Shown here one piece after another: positions 1 through 11,646 of a stretch of 64,000 nucleotides of DNA (position 1 is the stretch's first letter; every line of letters begins with the position of its first letter). The position numbers and the translations under genes are program-made. This DNA comes from Euclidia mi (taxonomy: Eukaryota > Arthropoda > Insecta > Lepidoptera > Erebidae). The DNA is taken from assembly GCA_944739405.2 (NCBI GenBank), contig OX123196.2:51932196-51996195 (forward strand). Direction: 5' to 3'. Below the pieces are notes generated by a model that made no database searches, was not told where the DNA came from, and saw only the letters and a program-made list of their open reading frames with translations.

Positions 1-1065
1 GATGAACATGAAGAAGTAACAAAATTAAAAGAACAAATAGACAAGCTAACTGCCGATCTTAATAGCGCTCACTCAGAAATTGAATCTCTTTCACTTGAGA
101 ATAGTGAACTCAAACGAAAGAATGAGGAACTTATGAGGAAAAACGAACTATTCAAAACAATAACACTTAGTCCAGCAAAGTTAAGCACACCAAACAAAAC
201 AAAGACTCGTACACCTAGAAAGCAAAAAACATGTCCATCAGCTAATGACACAGAGATCACTCCATCCATCGTTAAGCACGCCGAAACATCACTTTTATCA
301 TCATCACTAAATATTAACACATCTGGTAACATACCGACACCAAAGAATAAACTATGTAATAATGCCAACAAAGAACCCAAACATTTATCAAATAACTCGA
401 AAACCTCAGACAAAAGATTTGAAACCATGGTTAATACTAAAAAGGAGAAGCCAAATACAAAAACAAAGAAACTCTGTATCCTAAGTACAAATAAACGCAA
501 TAAATTACTGTCTTTAGCTGAAAACACCTTTAATAATTACAATTTATGTCACTATCTAATGCCCAACTGCGGTATACAAACTCTGTTGAACGGACTGAAA
601 TCCAAACTTATTGACTATACAATGGAAGACTATTGTGTGATACTCATTGGCTCTGAAGATTTTATTACCACTAAAGACTATTTTCAATTAATTTTCTATA
701 TAAGAAACATCCTAAGGGATATAAAGAACACAAATATGATTATATGTCTACCTACGTTTAAATTTAATAATCAAACAAACATGTACAATTGGCGAATTGA
801 AAATTTCAACAATCTATTATACCTGGACTTACTCAATCACGAATATGCATACGTACTGGACTCAAATCTAAACCTGGAATATAATGAGAGTATGTTCAAT
901 AAGTGGACTGGATCCATTAACTACAGAGGCTTACAGACAATATTTAGAGATCTTTTTGAACTTATTGAATATTTAAACCTGTATAAAGACGAAGAAAGTA
1001 CTTTTATACAAGCTGATGTGAACAATATGGAAGGCGATCTGGCTGATGCATCGTTTTTTCTGTGA
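1..1065 (+). CDS. LINE ORF1 protein: coiled coil plus SGNH-hydrolase-like region (partial)
   Basis: The frame is open from base 1, so the protein continues upstream of the window; 354 codons are visible, and the first ATG (133) is not necessarily the start. The first 50 residues are rich in E, K and L with heptad-like spacing, typical of a coiled coil. A basic, serine/threonine-rich linker follows to about residue 170. The last 180 residues have the layout of the esterase (SGNH hydrolase) domain known in ORF1 of CR1-type LINEs: a hydrophobic strand followed by GSEDF where such domains have a G-x-N-D type block, then alternating helices and strands. The catalytic residues are not clearly kept. 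ORF1 proteins of this kind bind the element RNA. The stop overlaps the ORF2 start by 20 bases in another frame. Confidence 0.6.
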   Translation, partial: DEHEEVTKLKEQIDKLTADLNSAHSEIESLSLENSELKRKNEELMRKNELFKTITLSPAKLSTPNKTKTRTPRKQKTCPSANDTEITPSIVKHAETSLLSSSLNINTSGNIPTPKNKLCNNANKEPKHLSNNSKTSDKRFETMVNTKKEKPNTKTKKLCILSTNKRNKLLSLAENTFNNYNLCHYLMPNCGIQTLLNGLKSKLIDYTMEDYCVILIGSEDFITTKDYFQLIFYIRNILRDIKNTNMIICLPTFKFNNQTNMYNWRIENFNNLLYLDLLNHEYAYVLDSNLNLEYNESMFNKWTGSINYRGLQTIFRDLFELIEYLNLYKDEESTFIQADVNNMEGDLADASFFL

Positions 1066-1819
1066 TACCAATCTACAGATAATGCATCAAAACATTGCAG
1101 GCCTTTTGAACAAATCTGATATGCTTGCAGTATGTTTGCAAGAGCTGACAGAAAAAAAAATTAATGTTGATTTAATTTGTCTGACTGAACACTTTATGAT
1201 GTCAGGAATGGAACTACACCTCTCCCTACCAAATTATCGACTTGCTGGCGTATATAGTAGGAAAGATATCAAGAGAGGCGGTGTATGCATTTTAATAAAA
1301 AAAGGTCTTGCATGGCAGGAGTTATTAGAGGCTGCAAAATTGTCTATACCGGGTTTATTTGAATGCTGCGCGGTAGAAATAAGCAACTGCAACCTGATAG
1401 TAGTGTGTGTATATAGGGTGCCAAAAACCAGTAATCTTTGTATATTTTTTGAAAAGATGGATACCCTGTTAAAATCAATGTGTAGTAAAAGAAATAAAAG
1501 AGTCGTTATTACGGGCGATTTCAACATTGATATATTGAAAAGGAGCAAGGCTACTTTAGACTTTGAATGTTTGCTGTATCAATATAATTTCAAATTTGCA
1601 TTCCGGCAACCCACTAGGGTAATAAGTAAAACATGTATAGATAACTGTCTACATAATTTTAAACAACCATGTAAATCGAAAATTTTTGAATTATCGCTTT
1701 CTGATCACACTGCACAAATAATTGAATGTCCTATAAAAAAGAAAGACGAAATTAAGTTTTGGCGAATAACACAACGGGACTACAATACAGAAAACTTAAA
1801 AAAGTTTTTACTTGTGTGA
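1046..1819 (+). pseudogene. LINE ORF2 N-terminal part: APE-type endonuclease
   Basis: ORF2 starts at the ATG at 1046 inside the end of ORF1, in the next frame. Motifs of the APE-type endonuclease that nicks the target DNA are in order: a start like NIAGLLNK, the metal-binding glutamate in CLTEHFM, GDFNID near residue 157, and a terminal SDHTAQ. The frame runs on to 1819 but the coding signal moves to another frame near 1770-1790, where the linker to the reverse transcriptase begins. The product is therefore cut off from its RT by a frameshift in this copy. Confidence 0.85.
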
Positions 1820-3420
1820 AAAGTCTTTCATTCTGTGATGTATATGTAACTGAAGATCCGAACAAAGCATATGACTCATTTCTTGAAACATTTAAATTAT
1901 TCTATAATCTTTGCTTCCCTTTTAAATTAATTACATTAAGGTCGAATCATAAACCTAGATGGCTATCGCGGGGTATTAAATTATGTAGTAAGAATAAAAG
2001 AAAACTTCTTTGGAAACTTAGACTACAACCTAGCAATTTTAATAAATTAAATTATAAAAGATATGTTTTAAGGTATAGGAATATAATAAGACTAACTCAA
2101 CGTGCGCAAAATATTCACAATATTAAAACAGCTCGCAATATTAGTAAAGCTACCTGGAAAATTATAAACCAAGGAAATCAAAATTCGTATAAAGATGGTA
2201 TTACAAAAATAAGACTAGGTGATAGATTATTAACAGACCCACAAGATATAACAAACACTTTTAACGATTATTTTGTAAACAAAATTATACCAGTTCCAAA
2301 TTATGGTATAAATATAACTAAATTTATAGACAAACGCAATAAATCTCTGTTTATGCAGCCATGTTTACCTTCTGATGTGGAGACAATTATAACATCGTTA
2401 AAAAATACGAGTAGTGTGGGATACGATGACATCTCAACAAAGGTTATTAAATATGTAGGACATATAATATCTAAACATTTATGCTACATCATTAACTTAA
2501 GTATAAGTGCCGGAATATACCCTAACGGACTAAAAATATCCGTGGTCAAGCCACTTTTCAAAAAACTTGATAGAGAATGTATGGATTGCTACAGACCAAT
2601 AACTTTGATACCAATATTTTCAAAAATTTTTGAAAAGTTTATATCCAAACAATTATATCAGTACCTAGAAAACCAAAACATTTTAGCTATAGAACAAAAA
2701 GGTTTCCGGCCTAAAAAGAGCATAAACAGAGCTATATACGATTTCTTAAATGTAATCATGACGCATGTAGACAGTAGAACACCAGTTAGTGCGATTCTCT
2801 GTGATATGACACAGGCGTTCGACTATGTTGACCATAAGGTTTTACTAGCAAAACTAGATGCGTATGGTATAAGAGGAAATGTTAACAATCTAATAAAATC
2901 CTATTTAATGAATAGAAAGCAATATACAGAACTCAAAAACATTAATCCTGTTAAGAAAAAAGAAGAAACATATGTTTCTCATATGCGTACAGTCAGCTAT
3001 GGCGTGGGTCAGGGTAGTGTGATAGGACCGTTATTATTTATCCTGTACATAAATGATTTGCCAAAAGTGACCTCTCACCCAATTACCTTATTTGCAGACG
3101 ACAGTACAGTTGTAATTGACTATAAACATAATGACTCGTATGAAACTGACATTAATACTACATTATTAGAAATTATAAAATGGATGGATAATAATAATTT
3201 AAAAATTAATATCGGTAAAACCAATTTAATACAATTTTCACAACGACATAAAATAATAAATTTGGATATTAATTATATGAATACTGAGATTAATGATATT
3301 GACATGGCAAAATTTTTAGGTTTAACTATTGACAGTAAAATAAATTGGAAAGCGCATACTGAAGACTTATGCAAGAAAATTAGCTCTACAGCGTACGCTA
3401 AGACCCTCGGTAAACCATGA
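1759..3420 (+). pseudogene. LINE ORF2 middle part: reverse transcriptase
   Basis: This frame carries the linker and the reverse transcriptase of the same ORF2. Visible RT blocks are GFRPKKS, CDMTQAFDYVDH (metal-binding aspartate), GVGQGSVIGPLLFILYIND and the catalytic FADD at 3091-3102. It ends at a TGA at 3418-3420, where the thumb region should continue; the continuation is in another frame from 3431. The enzyme would copy the element RNA at the nicked target. The two frameshifts (about 1780 and 3420) make the copy inactive as read, unless one is a sequencing error. Confidence 0.9.
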
Positions 3421-3430
3421 AGCATTACTC

Positions 3431-3904
3431 ATGGCTTACCACGGATCAACTGCCTCTAAACTGCGTTATGGAATAATTTTCTGGGGCAACTCAACGAACA
3501 AAGAAATGGTATTTAAAGCTCAAAAAAGATGCATAAGAGCGATGTTTAACTTAAAATCTACAGACAGTTGTGAGTCATATTTTAGAAAATATAAAATCTT
3601 AACCTTAGCATGTTTATATATATATGAAACAGCAAACTTTGTAAAGTCAAATCCTGATCTTTTTGAGAAATTATCAGACAAAGTTACGCGTAATAGGAGG
3701 GAGAATATAAGTGAAAGACTTCGCATACGTAAGGCAAGCACAGCTTTGATGCACCAAAGCATATTCTGTATGGCACCTGTTGTCTATAATAAATTGCCTA
3801 ATGAAATCAAAAGTTTAAGCCTAAATATTTTTAAGAAACGTCTACATGAATTTTTAGTTAACAAATGTTATTATACAATTAGTGATTTTTTGGCTGACAG
3901 ATGA
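3431..3904 (+). pseudogene. LINE ORF2 C-terminal part
   Basis: The C-terminal region of the LINE polymerase, shifted in frame from the RT. It contains the conserved tract LRYGIIFWGNS, then KAQKRCIRAMF, and ends YYTISDFLADR with a TGA at 3902-3904. The LINE fragment at 56180-57702 has matching blocks (YGILLWGKA, LQKRAVRAIY, YYTINDYFSD), so the two belong to related families. Confidence 0.8.
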
Positions 3905-3931
3905 CTGTAACTACATATAATTTTCCTCATT

Positions 3932-4035
3932 AATTATTGACATATTTGACATTATTCAATTTATATTAATGAATCATTGACATATTTGACATTTTGTAAT
4001 TATTATATTCATGAATCATTGACATTTTTGACATT
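3932..4035 (+). repeat. Short tandem repeats in the LINE 3' UTR
   Basis: Three spaced copies of a segment containing ATTGACATATTTGACATT (third copy ATTGACATTTTTGACATT) lie about 40-55 bases apart just after the ORF2 stop. They are part of the element's 3' UTR. Confidence 0.7.
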
Positions 4036-4297
4036 GTTAATTGTTAAATTATTTATTCTTATTCATTATTGCCATATGTTTTATTTATTGCAGTGATATA
4101 TTAATAGTGCCATTTTCTGTGATTATTTCCTTACATGTTTGATATTTAACTTTAATGAATTGATTTTATACTATGTGTGTTTTGCATGCCTGTATGGCCG
4201 AGCAAAGAGAACTAAAATTTCAACAATGTATGTAACATCTACCTTACCTTTGTTCAGCAAACGAATAAATGATTTTGATTTTTGATTTTGATTTTGA

Positions 4298-4462
4298 AAC
4301 GCTGGAGCAATACTGTTTAGATTTTCAAACTAATCATGCTAACATTAATAAGTATGCTGAGAAATCGCATCCGGCGTTTTCTCAGCATAGTTTTTTCATT
4401 AGTGTTACTTTACTGAGTTAGAGCATGCTAAAACATTTGAAGCATATGAGTCCGTCAAAGCG
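4298..4462 (+). pseudogene. BEL/Pao gag fragment between LINE tail and main frame
   Basis: Directly after the LINE tail, one frame is open to about 4420 and reads as helical, charged sequence of the kind found near the start of Gag in BEL/Pao elements (LEQYCLDFQ is the first clear stretch). Around 4400-4420 the coding signal moves into the frame of the large gag-pol sequence, which is open from after a TAG at 4405. No ATG lies in that frame between the stop and 4463. I infer a frameshift here; the alternative is that this copy starts translation at a later internal ATG. Confidence 0.5.
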
Positions 4463-7400
4463 TTGATTGAACAACAAAGTCAACAATTTTTGTCCAAGTT
4501 GAAAGGTCCGTCAACTAGTGGACATAACATGCAGCTAGGAGAAAACGAACAATCTTTTGAAGACGCATCTCATGACATAATGAAGGAACAGTATACTCCC
4601 AGATCTGTTACTTCAAACCAGGGTACGAACAGCAAACTTGACGACTTGATGCGCAAACAATACGCGAACTTTAAGGCTTTTGTAAGGACAGCGGCTAACA
4701 TAGAGATAGACTCGATACAAAGCAAGTGGGAATACGAAGACGCATTAAAATCCTTGCAAACTAGATGGTCTAATATAGATTCCCTACACTGGGAAATAGA
4801 TATTGAGTTGGATGGTACGCATCGAGAGTATGAAAACTTGTTTAATAAATACGAAAAACAATTCAACCTGCTAAAACGAGCCATAGGTACGAAGATGTGT
4901 TCGGTGGTACATAGAGAGAAGTCGACACCTAAATTAGACATTCCAGTTTTTAGCGGTAACTACAATCAGTGGGTATCGTTTAGGGACTTATTTTCGGAAG
5001 CAATACATAACAACAATTCTCTCTCTAATGGCCAGAAAATGCAGTTTTTGAAAGCGAAAGTCCGTGGCGAGGCAGAACGTTTAATCCAACATTTGCAAAT
5101 AAGCACAGACAACTACTTAGTATGTTGGGAGATTCTCAACCACCGGTACAATAACAAAAAACTTATACTTTCATCCCATATGAATATATTACTAGGACTA
5201 CCCAGCATACAACAACCTTCCCTTCAACAAATTAAGAAAATCCACGATACAACATTAGAGTGTCTGAATGCCATTAAAAACTTGGGCGTCGATACATCAA
5301 CCTGGGACCCCATGATTGTGCACATACTTAGCCAAAAGCTGGATTCAGACACGTTTACAGATTACATAGAATCGTTGAAAAACTCTAAGGAACTACCGGT
5401 CCTCCAGGAATTCTTAGAATTTTTAGAAGGGAGATTTACTAGCCTAGAGACTGTAACATCGCGCCGTAGAGAAATTATTCCACAAAAGAATAATTATAAT
5501 CAAGCAGTTATGAATTCTAAAAAGTACAATTTCAAGCCATCGAACTGCAATAATTACAGCGGTCATCAAAATCAGAGCTATAGCAACAAGCCTATTGCGA
5601 AAACAATGCATGCGTCGAATTATACATGTCCTCTTTGCAATAAACAACATGGCATTTATAACTGCAAAACTTATTTAGAAATGCCAGACGAACAAAAATT
5701 GAAAACAGCTTACCGATTAAAATTGTGTACTAATTGTTTATTTAGTCACAATGGAAGTCAATGTACTTCAACCAAAACATGTCATAAATGTCCCGAATCA
5801 CACAATACTATTTTACACGATGCTTTCACGAAATCAAAGCCGAGTTCCACTGGGTATCAGAGGTCGAAACACACAGAAAAGTCACTCGAACCTGTAGCAG
5901 GGACTTCGCATGCTTCGCAGCAGGAGACTTCGGAGATCTTGCTAGCTACTGCCGTAATAAAAGTAGAGAACGCGGAGGGAACTTACTATCCCATCAGAGC
6001 CCTTATCGACCAAGGGTCTCAGATCTCGTTAATAACGGAGAAAGCGGCTCAACTTTTAGGCATCAAAAGACAAAGATGCAAGGGAATCATTTATGGCGTC
6101 GGGGAAAAGGAAAACAATTGCAAGGGCATGTTGGAAATTAACTGTGCGTCAATGGTCAGTGACTTTACCTTCAAGTCAGAAGTTTATATTATGAATAATT
6201 TAATTAAAAATCTTCCTAACAAAACATTGCCGAAACCATCGTGGCCATACTTAGAAAACATAAACCTAGCGGACCCTGAGTTCTATAAAAGTCGCCCTGT
6301 GGATTTGTTGCTTGGAGCCGATGTTTACGCTAACATTATGTTAGGAGGAATTATACGAGGAGAAAATGATAGCCAGCCAATAGCTCAACAAACTCATTTA
6401 GGTTGGTTGTTGTGTGGTAATGTGAAAACATACCATTGCCACGTAGTGCTAAACAACATCGATGAGATCAAAAAATTCTGGGAAGTTGAAGAAGTTAGTG
6501 AGCAAAAGGGCATGTCTTTAGAGGAACAGGAGTGTATGGATTTTTACTCAAAAACAACAAAGAGAAATCGGGATGGACGTTACGTTGTTCGGTTACCGTT
6601 AAAGAAAGACATGAAACATCGACTGGGGGCGTCCAAACCCATGGCATTAGCACAGTTCAGAAATTTAGAGCGAAGACTTATGAAACAAAGTAACTTGCGT
6701 CAACAGTATAGAGATGTCATGCAAGAATATTTAACATTAGGCCATATGAAAAAGTCAAACAGCGAACATAAAATGGATTGTTATTTACCGCATCATGGCG
6801 TGCAGCGAGAAGAATCAACAACAACAAAATATAGAGTCGTATTTAATGCATCCGCGAAAACCTCCACAGGTTATAGCCTGAACGATCTCATGCACAAGGG
6901 CCCTAACTTGCAACAAGATTTGCAATCGTTGTTGTTGCGCTGGAGACAATATCCTATTGCCGTTACGTCTGACATTGAGAAAATGTATAGGCAAATAGAG
7001 GTAGCCGACAGTGACCAACATCTACAAAAGATAGTGTGGCGTGATTCACTCGATATGCCTATACAAACGTTCCAGCTGACAAGAATCACATTCGGTACAA
7101 AGCCCGCCCCATTTCTCGCCATGTTGACACTGAAAAAACTAGCAGAAGATGAACAGAGAAGATACCCAGAAGCATCAAGAGTAGTCTTAGAGGGATCGTT
7201 CTACATGGACGATTTCGTTTATAGCTTTTATGACTTAAAAAAGGGTAAAAAGTTGATTGGGGAGTTATTCCAGTTATTGAAATCCGGTGGGTTTAACTTG
7301 CGAAAGTGGTCATCAAACAGCAAAGAGTTATTAGAAGACATTACAGAACAAAATCAGGGCGAAGGCGTATTCAACTTTAAAACAGCTGATACTACTTCAA

Positions 7401-9235
7401 AAACACTCGGCCTGTGTTGGAACGCAGCCGAAGATGTATTTGAGTTCAATTTTGAATTCGCCGTAACGCAGTCTAAACCAACAAAACGAAGCCTACTATC
7501 GGAAATATCCAAACTCTTTGACCCACTGGGCTGGTTAACACCATTTTCTACCAAGTTAAAACTGCTTTTCCAAAAGCTATGGAAAGATAATATACATTGG
7601 GATGAACCGGTGCCCGATAACATTTGTCTAGAGTGGTCCAAGTTAAAAGAAGACAAACATAAAATTAAACATTTTAAAATCCCAAGATGGATCAAAAGCG
7701 GAGAAAAGGAGACTATCGAGCTTCATGGCTTCTGCGATGCCTCTATGGATGCGTACGCATGTGTAGCATATTCTCATGTGAAACATCAGCAAACTATTAC
7801 TCTGGTCGCCGCTAAAGCAAAACTTGTACCATATAAAAAGGCAGTAACATTACCCCGTTTAGAACTGTGCGGTGCGCTGTTATTAACAAAGCTTATTAAC
7901 AAAATACGCGAAAGTGTGAGCTGTGCAACAGAAATTTATGGATGGTGTGATTCGATGGTCGTGTTAGGGTGGTTACAGGGTGAACCTAGCCGCTGGAAAC
8001 CATTCATTGCAAATAGAGTACAAGCCATAACCAACATTATGCCTACAAACTGCTGGCGCTATGTCAAATCAAGTGACAACCCAGCAGACTGTGCAAGCCG
8101 TGGCCTAAACATATCACCATTAATGGATCATCCCTTATGGTTTCAAGGACCTTCATGGCTTCAAAAATTCAATAAGGAAGAAATATCCAAGCCAATACTG
8201 GTTTATAAAACGGACGAAGAGATTAGAAACATTAAACAATCTAACATTATACAGAAAAGTAGTACAAACATAATTGATGACTTATTAAAACAATTTAATT
8301 CATTTTATAAAATAACGCGCATATTGGCATGGATTCTCCGAGCACTGACCCCTGTCTCGCAACGTAAACAGTTACCGTCGTACCTAACATTGCGTGAGTT
8401 ACGATATGCAAAATCGGATATTGTGAAACATGAACAAAGGAAACAATTTGCACCAGATTTAGATAAAATTAGCAAAGGTGACAAAATTAGTATTAAAAGT
8501 CAGATCTTAAACTTAAATCCGTTTATAGATCATTACGGCATCTTACGAGTAGGAGGTCGATTGAGTAACGCAAATATGAGTTATGAAGCGAAACATCCCA
8601 AGATCATATCTCACAAGAGCCGTTTAGCGGAGCTATTAATAGAAGAAGCGCATCTCCTAACTTTTCATGGGGGACCACGACTGACTCTGGCGACGCTGCG
8701 GCAACAATACTGGATCACAGGTGGATACAACGCTGCGAAGAAGCAAATTAGAAAATGTATTATCTGTCGAAAGCACGATATACGAACGCAACATCAGCTG
8801 ATGGCGGATTTGCCGTGGGCGAGAACAAATCCGGCCGCCCCATTCTTCCACACAGGAATAGATTACAAGGGATTTATGGACATAAAAATAAACAAAGGAA
8901 GAGGTGTAAAAACAAATAAAGGATACGTAGCGGTCTTTATTTGTATGGTGACAAAGGCGGTTCATTTTGAATTAGTGTCAGACCTTACAACTTCTGCATT
9001 TCTAGCCGCTTTGAAGAGAATGGCAGCCAGGCGAGGAACACCGCACCATTTGTATAGTGATCAAGGAACCAACTTTATTGGTGCTAACCGAATGATCCAG
9101 GAAGAAATGGAACAACTACAACGAATATTTAGTGATACTAGTTTCTTCACGGAAATCACGTCAATGAATGGCACTTCAATGCTCCATCGTGGCCGAGTGC
9201 TGGAGGTTTGTGGGAGAGAACCGTCAAAAGTTTGA
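4463..9235 (+). pseudogene. BEL/Pao Gag-Pol polyprotein, broken in integrase
   Basis: A 1590-codon frame holds most of a BEL/Pao polyprotein. In order: Gag of the DUF1759 type with LDIPVFSGNYNQW near residue 155; cysteine/histidine knuckles near residues 389-450 (CPLCNKQH, CTNCLFSH, CHKCPESH); an aspartic protease with ALIDQGS near 515; RT from about 790 with the catalytic FYMDDFVY near 914; RNase H with ELHGFCDAS near 1087; the integrase HHCC zinc region near 1397-1440; and two catalytic aspartates, in GIDYKG and YSDQGTNF. The reading is lost near 9167, before the third catalytic residue (E), which is found in the next frame from 9208. The start codon used here is a TTG, so the true N-terminus is not defined. 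Confidence 0.9.
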
Positions 9236-11646
9236 AATTTCACCTGAAACGTGTAGTTGGAGATCAAAAATTAACATTTGAAGAATTCACTACCCTTTTG
9301 ACACAGCTAGAGGCATGTTTGAACTCACGGCCATTGTGTTCATTGACGGAAAACATAGAAGAATTAGATTATTTGTCGCCCGCCCACTTTTTAACAGGAA
9401 GAGCAGACTTAACAGTTATTGAGACGAAAGAAGATGCCAGAACAGGGTGGCATTTAACTAACGAACTGTTCAAAGATATTTGGAAAAAGTGGAAACTCGA
9501 ATATCTTAGTCAGTTAACGGCAAGACAGAAGTGGTTCAGACCTCAAAACAACATTAAAATTGGTGATTTGGTGGTTATTCGGGAAGACAACATCCCCGCA
9601 GGAAAATGGGCCATGGGCCGAGTTATTGAACTACACCCAGGGAATGACGGCTATGTCAGAGTAGTCACCCTAAAAACAAAAAATGGCATTTTGAAACGGC
9701 CGATCGTAAAATTATCCATTTTACCCCTCGAAACACCCGGAGAAGAGGACCAACATAGCAACCCCTCGTCAGTCTCTTCTCCAACCCCCGAGAAGAAACC
9801 TAGCACAACAAAACCAACATCGAGAAGAACCAGTTTATCAAGCGTAGCTATGGCGTTATTATTTTTCTTAACGTTGTCCGGAACTGTGCAGGCCGAGCAT
9901 AACATAACAAGGCTGGGGAGCAATCATTCACTTTACTTTGACCCTGTAAAACAAGTGAATATGGTCAAAGACAGATGGACATTAGTAGTTTATTACAACA
10001 TGGCTCCGTATTGGGAAGGTATAACAACATTGCAGAAGACCATGACCTATCTCAATAAAACATGCATAACAATAGGAGACCAGTGTAATCTGATAATGCT
10101 GCAATTGTCGCACGAGTTCGAGGAATTAAAATATTATAATATATTACTTACGAACCAGCAGGTGTCGGGTCACGAGCGACGACGTCGCGGGCTCGTCAAT
10201 GGAATAGGCTACGTTGCAAATTCCTTGTTCGGTGTATTGGACGAACGATTCGCTGAAAAATATGCTCAAGACATCGAACTCATAAAACGTAATGAAAACC
10301 ATCTATTAAGTCTATGGAAGAACCAGACATCGATTGTGGAGTCTGAGTACAATTTATTAAAGCGGACGGAAGATTTAATGGCCAAACAACACAAAATTAT
10401 CAAACAAAATTTAGTGAAAATTGAACAAAGCAACAATAGAATACAACTGGAAATCAATAACATTACCTTACTTCAACATTTTACTTTAATGTCAATAGCA
10501 GCGAACAATTTGTACATCAACTTAAGGCGAAGTCAAGATCTTTTGCTGGATATACTTACGGACATTCACCATGGAGATTTCAATATGCATCTACTTACCC
10601 CACAACAACTTGAACAAGAGATTCGCCTCATATCATCACAGTTATCTGCCGATGTTGTCTTGCCAGTTAGACCGTCTAACATACGAACCATCTACCAACT
10701 CTTGAAGATAAAGTCAAAGATAACATCAGAATACTTCTTATTTGAAATAACATTCCCGCTTGTCAACAGAGAGGAGTATCATTTGTATAAAGTCGTTTCC
10801 ATACCACATGAAGTGCGCAACGACATGATACTGTATACGCCGATAGCCGAATATATTGCAACGGATTTGAAAAAGGACACATATTTCACAATGAGCGCTA
10901 AGGAACTGTCTACGTGTGTCGAACAAGAAAAGGCGTATATGTGCGATCTGAAGAAGTCTGTATATCATCTGAGTAGCGATAACAATTTTTGTCAGATGGA
11001 CCATCGTACCGAGAAATGTAGGCTTACTCAATCAAAGTGCCAAAATGAGTGGATAGCACTAACAAACCCTTCGCTCATCCTTTATCACGTCTGTGGCAAC
11101 TACACTATAAAAATAATTTGCAATGATCGAGTCGCTATAGAACGGTTAAGTTGTGCTGGTATCTTGTATGTAGAAAATGGCTGTTTACTCAAAGGTACGG
11201 ATTTTACTCTGCAGTTACCTAAACAGTTGAAAAACGACATCCACATGTCGGCAGATGTTTATACAACTAACATTGATCAGCTCAATTACCTGATTAATAC
11301 GTCGCTGCCATGGGAAAACATCAAGAACATTAGCGATTACATACACCATTATGTGGTGAATTACTCGCTGGTTGCAGTGGTGGCAGCAGCAGCGGCCGCG
11401 TTGCTGTGGCGCTGCAGACGGCGCCGGCGCGAGCAGGGCGCGCGCATCACGCGGGACATCGAGCTACAGGCCGCGCCCGCACAACGGGCTAACGAAACCA
11501 GTATATGTGCTAGTGAAGTGGTAATAAGTGCTAGTGCGCGTCACTCATTCCTTTCATCTTGTAGGCTCCGGAATATGTTCGGGTCATTACCCGAACACCG
11601 TCATCACACCTACATTCATACATGCTTGTGTGTATGTAATCAATAA
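9208..11646 (+). CDS. Integrase C-terminus joined in frame to an F-like envelope protein
   Basis: This 812-codon frame begins inside integrase, with the E of the DDE triad at its second residue, and continues through the integrase C-terminal domain (LSPAHFLTG, KIGDLVVIRED, WAMGRVIELHPG) to about residue 185. After a serine/proline/threonine linker it runs without a stop into an envelope-like protein. An ATG at 9850 begins a hydrophobic signal peptide ending near VQA. There follow N-glycosylation sites, a furin-type RRRR site (10177-10188), directly after it a glycine-rich hydrophobic stretch like a fusion peptide, a long heptad-repeat helix, many cysteines, and a C-terminal membrane segment near 11359-11410 with a basic tail. 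This layout matches baculovirus F proteins and insect errantivirus Env. Whether Env is made by splicing or from its own ATG cannot be told. The last residues read into the probable LTR. Confidence 0.8.
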   Translation: MWERTVKSLKFHLKRVVGDQKLTFEEFTTLLTQLEACLNSRPLCSLTENIEELDYLSPAHFLTGRADLTVIETKEDARTGWHLTNELFKDIWKKWKLEYLSQLTARQKWFRPQNNIKIGDLVVIREDNIPAGKWAMGRVIELHPGNDGYVRVVTLKTKNGILKRPIVKLSILPLETPGEEDQHSNPSSVSSPTPEKKPSTTKPTSRRTSLSSVAMALLFFLTLSGTVQAEHNITRLGSNHSLYFDPVKQVNMVKDRWTLVVYYNMAPYWEGITTLQKTMTYLNKTCITIGDQCNLIMLQLSHEFEELKYYNILLTNQQVSGHERRRRGLVNGIGYVANSLFGVLDERFAEKYAQDIELIKRNENHLLSLWKNQTSIVESEYNLLKRTEDLMAKQHKIIKQNLVKIEQSNNRIQLEINNITLLQHFTLMSIAANNLYINLRRSQDLLLDILTDIHHGDFNMHLLTPQQLEQEIRLISSQLSADVVLPVRPSNIRTIYQLLKIKSKITSEYFLFEITFPLVNREEYHLYKVVSIPHEVRNDMILYTPIAEYIATDLKKDTYFTMSAKELSTCVEQEKAYMCDLKKSVYHLSSDNNFCQMDHRTEKCRLTQSKCQNEWIALTNPSLILYHVCGNYTIKIICNDRVAIERLSCAGILYVENGCLLKGTDFTLQLPKQLKNDIHMSADVYTTNIDQLNYLINTSLPWENIKNISDYIHHYVVNYSLVAVVAAAAAALLWRCRRRRREQGARITRDIELQAAPAQRANETSICASEVVISASARHSFLSSCRLRNMFGSLPEHRHHTYIHTCLCVCNQ

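Larger units (their letters stand above)
1..4297 (+). mobile_element. CR1/Jockey-group LINE, 5' end outside window
   Basis: A non-LTR retrotransposon read left to right: ORF1 (1-1065), ORF2 endonuclease (1046-1819), reverse transcriptase (1759-3420), C-terminal part (3431-3904), then a 3' UTR. It ends at about 4297 in a simple TGATTTT-type tail just after an AATAAA at 4264-4269. The 5' end lies beyond the window. ORF2 is in three frame segments, so this copy carries at least two frameshifts. What follows the tail reads as BEL/Pao gag coding sequence, so the LINE most likely landed inside that gene. Clade assignment (CR1/Daphne versus Jockey) is a family judgement from domain order and the tail type. 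Confidence 0.85.
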
